A DNA stretch of 64,000 nucleotides from Silicimonas algicola. Lineage in GTDB: Bacteria > Pseudomonadota > Alphaproteobacteria > Rhodobacterales > Rhodobacteraceae. The translations under genes and the position numbers were made by a program. Shown one piece after another: positions 47,801-55,338 of the stretch (positions are counted from its first letter, which is position 1; each line of letters opens with the position of its first letter). The notes beneath the pieces are model-generated. The model was given only the letters and a program-made list of their open reading frames with translations, did not search any database and was not told where the DNA came from. The stretch is from positions 124,001 through 188,000 of the forward strand of contig NZ_QGGV01000006.1 of the NCBI RefSeq assembly GCF_003148765.1, read 5' to 3'.

Positions 47801-48093
47801 TCACGCTGATGGAGGTCGACGAGATCATCGGTCTCTTCGACGAGGCATCGGTCTCGGGCCTCGGATCGCGCGACGCGACGATCGTGGTCGACTACGAGAC
47901 CGATACCGTGACGCTGAAGCTGGCCTCGGGGTCGGGCAAGGTCGCGGTGCAGACGGTCGGCGGTCAGGACGCGGTCAGCGCGGGCCACGAAGACCTCTGG
48001 GACGCGCTTGTCTCGGGTCAGGGCGTGGTCAGCGAGACGGCCCAGGCCATGCTGCCGGACGACGAAGAGGACGCGCTTCTCGACGCCGCCTGA
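44830..48093 (+). CDS. Large secreted beta-helix protein with Glu/Pro/Val repeat region
   Basis: A 1087-residue acidic protein with unknown function. Visible order: hydrophobic N-terminus without basic residues (MNFLLILFGLFGSAAAFG); polar Gly/Asp/Lys linker (20-55); Glu/Pro/Val/Thr low-complexity repeat (56-165); an Ig- or cadherin-like domain (about 190-275; HGHVTVNPDGTLALV); a right-handed parallel beta-helix (about 400-650; NNGVLLEGNFFDLNGYELGF, then FIEDNVFIDNNAAF); and a second beta-repeat stretch (about 790-1020; GELQVYGGKLTVAGG) like autotransporter passengers. No outer-membrane barrel or RTX GGxGxD repeats are seen. A single Cys is present. Surface glycan binding or cleavage is a guess from the beta-helix. 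Confidence 0.7.
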   Translation: MNFLLILFGLFGSAAAFGSGGGDGSMTADGKVDNNGKGNGKPDKDPIPVDTGSQTEEEPVEEPVEEEPQAPVEEPTNEVPTEEPVEEPVEEPVEEPVDETPVEEPTNEVPTEEPVEEPVEEPVDETPVEEPTNEVPTEEPTEEPVEEPVEEPTDEVPTEEPAEEPTGGSDSPIDITNPGQSTNSDGADTDPIVVNGTIDVVTGRTHTLDAVGDDVTAVRIISDVEHGHVTVNPDGTLALVMTGETYTGSQSFRYEATHADGSTTTHTVNMRCVEGDQAAGWATGTSHYMLETDENDNVVVEAGENHTKVYVSGSGDALSLADIARAEGMDVSQVTGEWLLANGTYGQSEGLALAEDAGMALWHAATPRGSETSNWLLFERGYTYDDLGRVMIRDTDGEDPLHPLYVGAYGSGDKPILTEEFLQNNEGSTNLVVQGLEFRGGVFFAQAGGNIIFDDISVKYVEMDVMHQDGVTVRNSDFTDVHNEAPVNAEWQGSWDRAQGIFANFNNGVLLEGNFFDLNGYELGFTGQDASSPQPPTMYSHNMYIGNDNTDITLRDSISMRASSFGAQVRPGGFIEDNVFIDNNAAFATVGGDYKDAGYVGYYSLLSGNIVTSGAHKDADMVGAFTLGLTDDALMTSLVDNVVAHLANPDDPSELDYKYWINDANRSIDPYYNDTIVWNWMGARAFEYPDKDVDVNVEGLDPSVMDATTIQRFTAQLLGTNEATIGDLADYLRAQADGTLDDVVDADLIIKFFQEGFGIEADMRDGAETLRFIPNDLGDGVRWDNHLNWSTDDLPGLYAEDDVDLGGNHVVFGTNATIDELEFGPDGELQVYGGKLTVAGGVTGDYAGSLDITSAGQFWTEGGDAANLDIDVMGGRFVNTGAMSGADLSVTGGQAILATDNAEFDVESGDKLSISGAGRAGFDGEDGGMAILDMHAGSTLEFLTEGGDLGSISEFRSGAFGDSDVKSGADLGDTNLTINLAGLSASAGSAFTLMEVDEIIGLFDEASVSGLGSRDATIVVDYETDTVTLKLASGSGKVAVQTVGGQDAVSAGHEDLWDALVSGQGVVSETAQAMLPDDEEDALLDAA
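44995..45324 (+). repeat. Low-complexity Glu-Pro-Val coding repeat
   Basis: Residues 56-165 of the beta-helix protein are built from units such as EEPVEEPVEEP, interrupted four times by TNEVPTEEP or TDEVPTEEP. The DNA repeats the theme GAGCCTGTCGAAGAGCCC with synonymous changes, so it probably expands and contracts by slippage or recombination. Confidence 0.8.
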
Positions 48094-48150
48094 CGATATC
48101 CCCCACCGCGCGCGCGTCCGTGTATCGGACGCGGGTCACCGGTACGCAAA

Positions 48151-48182
48151 CGCCCCGGGCCTGTCCCGGGGCGTTTTCTTTT
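48151..48182 (+). terminator. Strong intrinsic terminator after the beta-helix protein gene
   Basis: CGCCCCGGG (48151-48159) and CCCGGGGCG (48165-48173) form a perfect 9-bp stem with loop CCTGT, followed by TTTTCTTTT. It lies 58 nt after the stop codon and just before the end of the convergent matB gene; on the other strand the stem is followed by TTTGCG, so it may work both ways. Confidence 0.9.
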
Positions 48183-48192
48183 CCGAGCGATG

Positions 48193-49710
48193 TCAGGAGG
48201 GGGTGAAGGTATTCGCGAACCGCGCGCGCAGGTCGGCCTTCTGAACCTTGCCCATGGTGTTTCGGGGCAACTCGTCCACCAACTCATAGCGGCGGGGTCG
48301 CTTGAAGCCCGCAAGTTCGGTCCGTGCGGCGGCTTCGATGGCCGCGAGGTCGGGCGCGGCCTTGTCTTGCGGAACGATGACGGCCACGACGGTTTCGCCA
48401 AAGTCCGGGTGAGGCGCGCCGACGACCGCGCTTTCCTTCACGCCGGGCTGGGCGTCGAGGAAAAGCTCGATCTCCTTCGGGTAGATGTTGTAGCCGCCCG
48501 AGATGATGAGATCCTTGCCGCGCCCCACGATGTGGACGTAGCCGTCCCCGTCGATCCGGGCGAGGTCGCCCGTGATGAAGAACCCGTCCTCGAGAATCTC
48601 GGCCTTTGTCTTCTCGGGCATCCGCCAATAACCCTTGAACACGTTCGGTCCGCGCACATGCAGGACGCCGATCTCGCCCTGCGCGACCTCGGCGCCGGTG
48701 GCGGGATCGCAGACCTTCGCCTCGACGCCGGGCAGGGGGAAGCCGACCGTCCCTGCGCGACGTTCGCCCTCGTAGGGGTTCGAGGTGTTCATGCTGGTCT
48801 CGGTCATTCCGTAGCGCTCGAGGATGCGATGCCCGGTCCGTTCCTCGAAACGGATGTGGGTTTCGGCCAGGAGAGGCGCTGAGCCGGAGATGAAGAGCCG
48901 CATGTGGGACACGAGGTCCCTAGTGAAGCGCGGATCGTCCAGTAGGCGGGTGTAGAAGGTGGGCACGCCCATCATCGTGGTGGCGCGGGGCAGGGCGGCG
49001 ATGACCGCGTCCTGATCGAACTTCGGCAGGAAGATCAGCGATCCCCCCGCCATCAGAAGCGTGTTCGTCGCGACGAAAAGACCGTGCGCATGAAAGATCG
49101 GCAATGCGTGGAGGAGGACATCGTCCGATGTGAAGCGCCAGGCCTCGACCAGCGCCTCGGCGTTCGACAGAAGGTTCCTGTGGGTCAGCATGGCCCCCTT
49201 GGACCGCCCCGTCGTGCCCGAGGTGTAGAGCAGCGCGGCGATGTCGTCCTCGCCCCGCGCGGCGGGCGGCGGCGTCGACGTCTGCACGGCGGCTGCCTCG
49301 GACAGCGAACCCGTGCCATCAGCGTCGAGCGTGAGAAGCTTCGCCTGCGCACCCCTTGCGACTTCGGCCAGCGCCTCGGCCTCGCCCGGATCGCAGACGA
49401 AAAGCGCAGCCTCGCTGTCGGTCACGAAGTAGTCCAGTTCGCGCGGGGTGTAGGCCGTGTTGAGCGGCAGAAAGACCAGACCTGCGCGGATGCAGGCTGC
49501 ATAGAGCGCCAGCGCTTCCGGCGATTTCTGAACGTGGACCGCCACCCGGTCGCCAGGCACAAGACCGAGCGATGACAGCGCAGCCGCAAGCCATCCGGAC
49601 ATTTCGAGGAAGGCGGCGTGGGTGATGACCGAGCCGTCCGCGAGGATCAGGAAGGGCGTGTCCTGCCCCTCGTGCGGCTTGAAGAGGCGGTCGTAAAGCG
49701 GATTGGCCAT
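48193..49710 (-). CDS. matB: Malonyl-CoA synthetase-like acyl-CoA ligase
   Basis: A 505-residue ANL-superfamily ligase. The P-loop-like motif is YTSGTTGRSKGAM near residue 166, followed by YGMTETSMNTSNPYEG, GDLARIDGDGYVHIVGRGKDLIISGGYN and the catalytic C-terminal Lys in PRNTMGKVQKADL. Length and the MTETSMNTSNPYEGERR block match MatB, which makes malonyl-CoA from malonate, ATP and CoA; methylmalonate may also be used. A FCD-type regulator lies 18 nt upstream on the same strand, as MatR does in rhizobial mat operons. Confidence 0.87.
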   Translation of the reverse strand: MANPLYDRLFKPHEGQDTPFLILADGSVITHAAFLEMSGWLAAALSSLGLVPGDRVAVHVQKSPEALALYAACIRAGLVFLPLNTAYTPRELDYFVTDSEAALFVCDPGEAEALAEVARGAQAKLLTLDADGTGSLSEAAAVQTSTPPPAARGEDDIAALLYTSGTTGRSKGAMLTHRNLLSNAEALVEAWRFTSDDVLLHALPIFHAHGLFVATNTLLMAGGSLIFLPKFDQDAVIAALPRATTMMGVPTFYTRLLDDPRFTRDLVSHMRLFISGSAPLLAETHIRFEERTGHRILERYGMTETSMNTSNPYEGERRAGTVGFPLPGVEAKVCDPATGAEVAQGEIGVLHVRGPNVFKGYWRMPEKTKAEILEDGFFITGDLARIDGDGYVHIVGRGKDLIISGGYNIYPKEIELFLDAQPGVKESAVVGAPHPDFGETVVAVIVPQDKAAPDLAAIEAAARTELAGFKRPRRYELVDELPRNTMGKVQKADLRARFANTFTPS

Positions 49711-49728
49711 GTCGGGGTGCGTTCCTTC

Positions 49729-50427
49729 TCAGCCGGCCGCCATGTCATCCTGGGACAGCATCTTCATGTAGCGGCCAAGCCCCGAGCGGATGTGGTCCAG
49801 CGCCGCGTTGCGCGCCGCTTCGGCCTCTCCCGCCGAGACGGCGGCGCGGATGACTTCGTGTTCGTCGATGGATCGCGCGATGTTGGTGGCGATGGACAGG
49901 CCGCGCCGGCGGAAGAGGTGCATTTCCTTGACGAGGTTGTCATAGATCGTCTTCGCCTTCGGATTGCCCGCGGCAGTCATCAGCATGTCGTGGAAGACGA
50001 TGTTCAGCGCGTAATAGGCCTTGGTGTCGTTGTCCCTCAGCGCTTCCCTCATCCGGTCGAGGTTCTCGTCCATGCCGCGGACCAGTCTCGGCTCGTCGCC
50101 CTCGGCAACGCGCGACGCAGCCGACGAGCAAGCCATCGCGAAGATCGCGCCCCGCAGGTCATAGAGGTTGCGCACCTCGGCCAGGGTGGTTTCGTGGACG
50201 AAGGCGCCGCGATTGGCGATAAGGTCGATGAGCCCGGAATCGGCAAGCGAACGGATCGCCTCGCGCACCGTGCCGCGACTGACGCCCATGGCGGTCGACA
50301 GGACCAGTTCGTTCAGCTTCTCGCCGGCGGCAAGGTCGCCTTCGACGATCATGCGCTCGATCTCGGACCTGACCTCGCCCGCAAGGGTGGCGCGTGCAGC
50401 GCCGATGGACCTGGCCTGGATGCTCAT
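49729..50427 (-). CDS. GntR-family regulator, FCD type (next to matB)
   Basis: A 232-residue regulator with winged helix LNELVLSTAMGVSRGTVREAIRSLADSGLIDL and a helical FCD domain with the metal-type histidines in IVFHDMLMTAAG and DEHEVIRAAV. It is cotranscribed with matB and divergent from the CoA-transferase operon, with 111 bp between starts holding the candidate site TGTCAACAAT. By analogy with MatR it may sense malonate or a related dicarboxylate; the ligand is not shown by sequence. Confidence 0.88.
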   Translation of the reverse strand: MSIQARSIGAARATLAGEVRSEIERMIVEGDLAAGEKLNELVLSTAMGVSRGTVREAIRSLADSGLIDLIANRGAFVHETTLAEVRNLYDLRGAIFAMACSSAASRVAEGDEPRLVRGMDENLDRMREALRDNDTKAYYALNIVFHDMLMTAAGNPKAKTIYDNLVKEMHLFRRRGLSIATNIARSIDEHEVIRAAVSAGEAEAARNAALDHIRSGLGRYMKMLSQDDMAAG

Positions 50428-50455
50428 GACGTCTCCTCGCCTGCCAACTGAATTC

Positions 50456-50465
50456 TGTCAACAAT
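50456..50465. promoter_or_regulatory. Candidate FCD-regulator operator
   Basis: TGTCAACAAT lies in the divergent gap between the regulator and the CoA-transferase gene; its core TGT-CA-ACA is symmetrical. The same 10-mer occurs at 59172-59181 in the other FCD-regulated divergent gap. Flanks are AT-rich (TTAACATTTATATTG). Confidence 0.5.
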
Positions 50466-50538
50466 TAACATTTATATTGCCTATCCTCAATCGCTGTCAT
50501 ACTTCTAGTCAGCGCAGGATCACCACGGGAGAGCCAAC

Positions 50539-51777
50539 ATGCCGCAGCCCGCGAACCGGACCGACAGCGTCGACGGCCAGGGCGGGGCAGGGGCAGAGCG
50601 TCCCGTCGCGAGCGAAGCCCTTCGCGGCATCCGTGTCCTCGACCTGACGCGCGTACGCTCGGGGCCGACCTGCGTGCGCCAGCTCGCCGACTGGGGCGCC
50701 GATGTCATCAAGATCGAAGCGCCGTCCGACAAGGCGCAACTGGGCGGTCCGCGCTCCGGTCCCGACTTCCAGAACCTGCACCGCAACAAGCGCAGCCTGA
50801 CGCTGGATCTCAAGACAGACGGCGGTCGCGAGGCCTTCCACCGCCTTGCGAAGACGGCGGACGTGGTGGTCGAGAACTTCCGGCCCGACGTGAAGACGCG
50901 GCTTGGCATCGACTACGCGGCGCTGTCGAAAGAGAACCCGGGCCTCGTCTACGCCTCTATCTCGGGCTTTGGACAGGACGGTCCTCTGGCGGCCCGTCCC
51001 GGTTTCGACCAGATCGCCCAGGGCATGGGCGGGCTCATGTCGATCACCGGCAAGCCCGGAGAGGGGCCTATGCGCGTCGGCATCCCGATTGCGGATCTCT
51101 GCGCCGGGCTCTTCGCTGCGCAGGGCATCCTCGTCGCGCTGATCGAGCGGCAGAGGTCGGGCATGGGCCAGTGGGTCCAGACCTCGCTTCTTCAGGCCCA
51201 GGTCTTCATGCTCGACTTCCAGGCCGCGCGCTATCTGATGGACGGCGAGGTGCCGGGCCAGGCGGGCAACAACCACCCGACGTCGATCCCCACCGGCGTC
51301 TTCCGCACCAAGGACGGCCACATGAACCTCGCCGTCGCGGGGCAGGAGATCTGGGTTCGCTTCGCCCGTGCGTTCGGACGCGACGACTGGCTCGAGGACG
51401 ACCGCTACAAGACGGCGCCCGCGCGGTCCGAGAATCGCGACGCGCTCGGCGACGAGATCGAGGCGATCACGCTGACCCGCACCACCGCAGAATGGGTCGA
51501 CGCGATGAACGAGGCGGGCGTGCCGGCGGGCGAGATCAACGACATCGGCCAGGTCTTCCGCGAACCGCAGGTCGAGCATCTGGGCCTCGCCCAGCCCGTG
51601 AAAAGCCGCGAGCGCGGCGACACGAGGCTTGTCGGGCAACCGATCCTGATGAGCCGCACGCCAAGCCACATCGCCATGCCGCCGCCGCTGGCGGGGGAGC
51701 ATTCGGCCGAAATCCTCGCCGAAATCGGCTATTCCGACGCCGAGATCGAGGCCATGAAGGCCGCCGGCGCCATCTGA
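50539..51777 (+). CDS. Class III (CaiB/Frc) CoA-transferase
   Basis: A 412-residue enzyme of the CaiB/formyl-CoA transferase family that moves CoA between carboxylic acids. RVLDLTRVRSGPTCVRQLADWGADVIKIE is the conserved N-terminal block; HRNKRSLTLDLK follows; and the catalytic Asp is in GIPIADLCAG (residue 186). The first 25 residues are a poorly conserved extension. Donor and acceptor acids are not evident. It is the first gene of an operon with enoyl-CoA hydratase, thioesterase and a class V aminotransferase, spaced by 15, 3 and -4 nt. Confidence 0.9.
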   Translation: MPQPANRTDSVDGQGGAGAERPVASEALRGIRVLDLTRVRSGPTCVRQLADWGADVIKIEAPSDKAQLGGPRSGPDFQNLHRNKRSLTLDLKTDGGREAFHRLAKTADVVVENFRPDVKTRLGIDYAALSKENPGLVYASISGFGQDGPLAARPGFDQIAQGMGGLMSITGKPGEGPMRVGIPIADLCAGLFAAQGILVALIERQRSGMGQWVQTSLLQAQVFMLDFQAARYLMDGEVPGQAGNNHPTSIPTGVFRTKDGHMNLAVAGQEIWVRFARAFGRDDWLEDDRYKTAPARSENRDALGDEIEAITLTRTTAEWVDAMNEAGVPAGEINDIGQVFREPQVEHLGLAQPVKSRERGDTRLVGQPILMSRTPSHIAMPPPLAGEHSAEILAEIGYSDAEIEAMKAAGAI

Positions 51778-51792
51778 CTTAGGAACGGACCC

Positions 51793-52578
51793 ATGACCGA
51801 CAAGATCCTCACCGAACGCTCGGGCGATATCGCCCGCATCGTCTTCAACCAACCGGAAAAGCGGAACGCCGTCTCGCTGGAAATGTGGGAAGCGGTCGAG
51901 GAGGCGGTGACGCGGTTCCAGTCCGACCAGGGCGTGCGCATCCTGATCCTGTCGGGTGCGGGCGGAAAAGCCTTTGTCTCGGGCGCGGACGTCTCGAAGT
52001 TCGAAAGCGAACGGGCGAGCGAGGAGGGTGTGGCGCGCTACAACGCGACCACGAAACGGGTCTACGACATGATCGCGGCCTTCCCGAAACCCACCATCGC
52101 GCAGATCGACGGCTTCTGCATCGGCGGCGGCGTGGCGCTGGCGCTGTGTTGCGACGTTCGGATCTGCGGGACCTCGTCGAGTTTCGCGATCCCGGCGGCG
52201 AAGCTCGGCCTCGGCTACGGCTTCCCCGGCATCAAGCGGCTGGTCGACGTCGTGGGGCCGGCCTTCGCCAAGGAGATCTTCTTCACCGCCCGCCGCTTCG
52301 ACGCCGAGGAGGCCCGCGTCATGGGGCTCGTCAACCGCGTCGTCCCGGACGGGCAGGTCGAGGCCGCGGCGACCGAAATGGCCGAGACCATCGCGGGCAA
52401 CGCGCCGATGACCGTCGCCTCGGTCAAGTACATCGTGGGCGAGACGCTGAAGGACGAAAGCGCGCGCGACCTCGCCGAATGCGACCGCCGCGTGAAGGAA
52501 TGCTTCGACAGCCAGGACTACGTCGAGGGCCGCCGCGCCTTCCTCGAGAAGCGCAAGCCGCAGTTCGTCGGATCCTGA
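51793..52578 (+). CDS. Enoyl-CoA hydratase/isomerase family protein
   Basis: A 261-residue crotonase-fold protein. The CoA-binding and oxyanion segments AFVSGADVSKFES and CIGGGVALALCCDVRICG are complete, and KLGLGYGFPGIKRLVDVVG follows. At the catalytic Glu positions of typical hydratases (Glu 144/164) the sequence is GLGYGF..., so a normal two-Glu hydratase mechanism is uncertain; decarboxylase or hydrolase activity are possible within this fold. Ribosome site TAGGA precedes ATG 51793. It lies between the CoA-transferase and thioesterase genes. Confidence 0.87.
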   Translation: MTDKILTERSGDIARIVFNQPEKRNAVSLEMWEAVEEAVTRFQSDQGVRILILSGAGGKAFVSGADVSKFESERASEEGVARYNATTKRVYDMIAAFPKPTIAQIDGFCIGGGVALALCCDVRICGTSSSFAIPAAKLGLGYGFPGIKRLVDVVGPAFAKEIFFTARRFDAEEARVMGLVNRVVPDGQVEAAATEMAETIAGNAPMTVASVKYIVGETLKDESARDLAECDRRVKECFDSQDYVEGRRAFLEKRKPQFVGS

Positions 52579-52581
52579 CCC

Positions 52582-53043
52582 ATGGCCGATGATGCCCGGC
52601 GCATCGACGCCGACGCCGCCCGCGCGCGTTTCGAAGATGCGCTCGACAGCCACGCGCAGGACTTCGAGACGTTCTTCCTGGCCCGCTTCCTGGACCTCGG
52701 CTTCGAGTACCTGCCCGAAGACGCCGCCGACGCGGACAAGGACTGCTGCCGCGTGACCTTCGAGGTGACGGACATGCTGCGCAATCCGCAGGGCTCGCTG
52801 CACGGCGGGGTCATGGCGACGGCGATGGATATCTCGATGGGCCATCTCGCGAAGAAGGTGGCCGGACCCGGCGCCACCATCGAGATGAAGATCCAGTTCA
52901 CCCGCCCTGTCATGGACGGTCAGGTCACCTGCGAGGGGCGGTTCATCAAGAAAGGTCGGTCGATCTCGTTCATGGAGAGCCGGCTGACCGGAGCCGACGG
53001 CAAGCTCGCCGCACTCGCCACCGCAACATGGAAGATGCCATGA
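52582..53043 (+). CDS. PaaI-type hotdog thioesterase
   Basis: A 153-residue hotdog-fold protein. The typical MLRNPQGSLHGGVMATAMDISMG block gives the HGG turn and catalytic Asp; KIQFTRPVMDGQVTCEGRFIKKGRS is the following beta segment. It would hydrolyse a dead-end or product acyl-CoA of the operon. The N-terminal 40 residues are helical and less conserved. The stop codon overlaps the next start as ATGA. Confidence 0.87.
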   Translation: MADDARRIDADAARARFEDALDSHAQDFETFFLARFLDLGFEYLPEDAADADKDCCRVTFEVTDMLRNPQGSLHGGVMATAMDISMGHLAKKVAGPGATIEMKIQFTRPVMDGQVTCEGRFIKKGRSISFMESRLTGADGKLAALATATWKMP

Positions 53044-54311
53044 AGGATACCGCCGCCACGGGCTTCTCGCCCGCTCTCCTGTCCGAAATCCGCGACCGTT
53101 TCGCGCATGTCGACACCTGCCCCTTCGAGGGCGAGCGGGTGTTCTTCGAGAACGCGGGCGGTGCGCTGACCCTCAAGTCGGTGGTCGAGACCTCGGCGAA
53201 GATGGCCGCCATCCCTGACAACCAGGGCCGCGACAATCCGGCGTCGAAGGCGCTCGTCGAGATCATCGACCGCGCGAAGGCCGACATGCGTGTCCTCTTC
53301 AACGCGCCTGAAGGTCAGTTCTTCGTCGGCGAAAGCGGGACCGAGCTTCTGTTCCGCCTGATCTCCGTCGCCTGTCTCGGCACGCCCGAGGGCGGCCGCG
53401 TCGTCGGAAGCTCGATGGAGCATCCGGCCTCGCGCAGCGCCGCTGACAGATGGGCGAAGGTGGCGGGCAAGGCCCATGTGGTCGTCGCGCATGACGACGA
53501 GACCGGATCGGTCGGACCGGAGCATTATGCCGATGCGCTGACGCCCGACACCCGCGTCGCCACCATCGTCCACACCTCGCCGGTCACCGGCATGGGCGTC
53601 GATGTCGCCGCCATAGCGCGGGCGATCCGTACCGTCTCGCCCGACTGCATCATCATCGTCGACGGCATTCAGCACGCGGCCCACGGCCGTCTCGACATCG
53701 AGAGCTACGACATCGACGGCTATGTCGTCTCTCCCTACAAGGTCTTCTCGCGCCACGGCTACGGCGTCGCCTGGGTCTCGGACCGTCTGAGCGCTCTGCC
53801 GCACGATACGCTGATGAACGCGCCCGGCGCGCCCTGGGAGATGGGGACGCGCGACACCGGCTCCTACGCCACTTTCTCGGACGTCGTCGCCTACTTCGAC
53901 TGGCTTGGCGGACAGGTCTCCGACGCCACCGACCGCCGCGCGCGCATCGTCGCCGCCGGCGAGGCGATCCACGACCACGAGAAGCGGCTGACCGACGCCA
54001 TGCTCTACGGCACCGGCAACCTCGCGGGGCTGGCCGAGTTGCCTGGCGTCCGCATCGTTGGCGGCGTCGACAACCCGCGCCGCGAGGGGCTGGTGTCCTT
54101 CGCGCTGAGCGGCAGCGAAGCGCCCGAAATCGTCGCTGCCCTGCGTGAGCGCGGCATCCGCGTCCATAGCCGCAAGGCCGACCACTACTCGGGCAACATC
54201 CTCGATCCGCTCGGCCTCGCCACCTGTGTGCGCGTCTCGCTATGCCACTACAACTCCGAGGCCGAGGTGGCGCAGTTCCTGCAGGCGATGAAGGAAATCG
54301 TCGGAGCCTGA
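53040..54311 (+). CDS. Class V aminotransferase-fold PLP enzyme
   Basis: A 423-residue fold-type I PLP enzyme resembling cysteine desulfurases. Key residues: SMEHPASR (His 128 over the ring), IVDGIQHAAHG (Asp 208, Gln 211), and the PLP Lys in VVSPYKVFSRHG (residue 234). A flexible Cys loop as in SufS/IscS is not evident near the C-terminus, so sulfur transfer is less likely than transamination, C-N lyase or decarboxylation chemistry. ATG 53040 is chosen for its 4-base overlap with the thioesterase; ATG 53028 is in frame. A member of this fold in an acyl-CoA operon is unusual. Confidence 0.8.
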   Translation: MKDTAATGFSPALLSEIRDRFAHVDTCPFEGERVFFENAGGALTLKSVVETSAKMAAIPDNQGRDNPASKALVEIIDRAKADMRVLFNAPEGQFFVGESGTELLFRLISVACLGTPEGGRVVGSSMEHPASRSAADRWAKVAGKAHVVVAHDDETGSVGPEHYADALTPDTRVATIVHTSPVTGMGVDVAAIARAIRTVSPDCIIIVDGIQHAAHGRLDIESYDIDGYVVSPYKVFSRHGYGVAWVSDRLSALPHDTLMNAPGAPWEMGTRDTGSYATFSDVVAYFDWLGGQVSDATDRRARIVAAGEAIHDHEKRLTDAMLYGTGNLAGLAELPGVRIVGGVDNPRREGLVSFALSGSEAPEIVAALRERGIRVHSRKADHYSGNILDPLGLATCVRVSLCHYNSEAEVAQFLQAMKEIVGA

Positions 54312-54314
54312 CGC

Positions 54315-55334
54315 TCAGCCGCCGAGCCGGCGCAGCATCGCGACGCACTCGTCCGACAGATCGAGACCCGATGCCCGAGCTTCGGCAAGACGTGCCAGCG
54401 CGCGATCTCCGGGAAGCCGGATCGGAACGCCTTCATCCACCCGCGCCGTCCCGCTCAGGATGGTGCGCGCCTCGTCCAATCGTCCGGCCCGTTCGCGAGC
54501 AGGTCGCAACCGTTCCGCGTCGATCAGCGCAACCATCAGTCCAAGCCCCTGGGGGCTGTCCGGCGTCTCGGCCGCATTCGGGATCTCGGTCAGCATCGCG
54601 GCACCCGCCAGCGTCGCCAGCATCAGGTCGAGACCAAGGGCGAGGTTCGCCCCCTTGTCGCCGCCGATGGCGCGCAGAATGCCCGTCAGCGCGCGCGACG
54701 GATCGGTGGTGGGTCGCCCGTGTTCGTCCGTCGCCCAATCCGCCGGGATCGTCTCCCCCGCTTTGGCCGCTGCCCTGATGCGCGACCGCGAGACGGTCGA
54801 CAGCGCCATGTCGAGGATCAGGTGCCGCCCGCCCGGGTCGGGCACCGCAAGGCCTATGGGAGCGTTCCCGATCCGCGCCTCACGTCCGCCCGCCGGTGCG
54901 AGCATCGGCGCGGTGTTGGTGGTGACGATCGCGGCGAAGCCGTCGTCGGCCGCACGCCGGAGAAGCGGAGCCAAGGCGCCGACGTGGCTGACGCGCCGGA
55001 CGACCGCCACGCCCGCGCCGCAGGTCCGGGCCGCCTCGGAGGCAGCGAGGCGTGCGCGTTCGGCTATGACCGGGCCAAGGCCGTTCGCCCCGTCGAGACG
55101 TCGCAGGGCGGGGGCGGGCGAGACGATCGGGACGACGGCGCGGGCGTCGATCCCGCCGGCCTCGATGCGGCCGACATAGGTTCCGACCCGCGACAGTCCG
55201 TGCGTGACGATCCCCATGCCCTCGGCTTCGGCGAGCATCGACGCGGCAAGACCGGCATCGTCAGCCCTCACACCCGCCCGCCGGAACGCGGCTTCCGCAA
55301 GCTCCACCGCCTCTCCGTAGGGGAGGCGGGGCAT
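54315..55334 (-). CDS. Ldh2-family malate/lactate/ureidoglycolate dehydrogenase
   Basis: A 339-residue NAD(P)-dependent 2-hydroxyacid dehydrogenase of the Ldh2/YlbC group, which has its own non-Rossmann fold. AGLAASMLAEAEGMGIVTHGLSRV is the conserved N-terminal block (with the catalytic His), RRVSHVGALAPLLRRA and TTNTAPMLAPAGG follow, and MALSTVSRSRI is the NAD-binding region. It is last in the TctCBA operon, 4 nt after tctA, suggesting oxidation of an imported 2-hydroxy acid. Confidence 0.87.
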   Translation of the reverse strand: MPRLPYGEAVELAEAAFRRAGVRADDAGLAASMLAEAEGMGIVTHGLSRVGTYVGRIEAGGIDARAVVPIVSPAPALRRLDGANGLGPVIAERARLAASEAARTCGAGVAVVRRVSHVGALAPLLRRAADDGFAAIVTTNTAPMLAPAGGREARIGNAPIGLAVPDPGGRHLILDMALSTVSRSRIRAAAKAGETIPADWATDEHGRPTTDPSRALTGILRAIGGDKGANLALGLDLMLATLAGAAMLTEIPNAAETPDSPQGLGLMVALIDAERLRPARERAGRLDEARTILSGTARVDEGVPIRLPGDRALARLAEARASGLDLSDECVAMLRRLGG

Positions 55335-55338
55335 GGGG

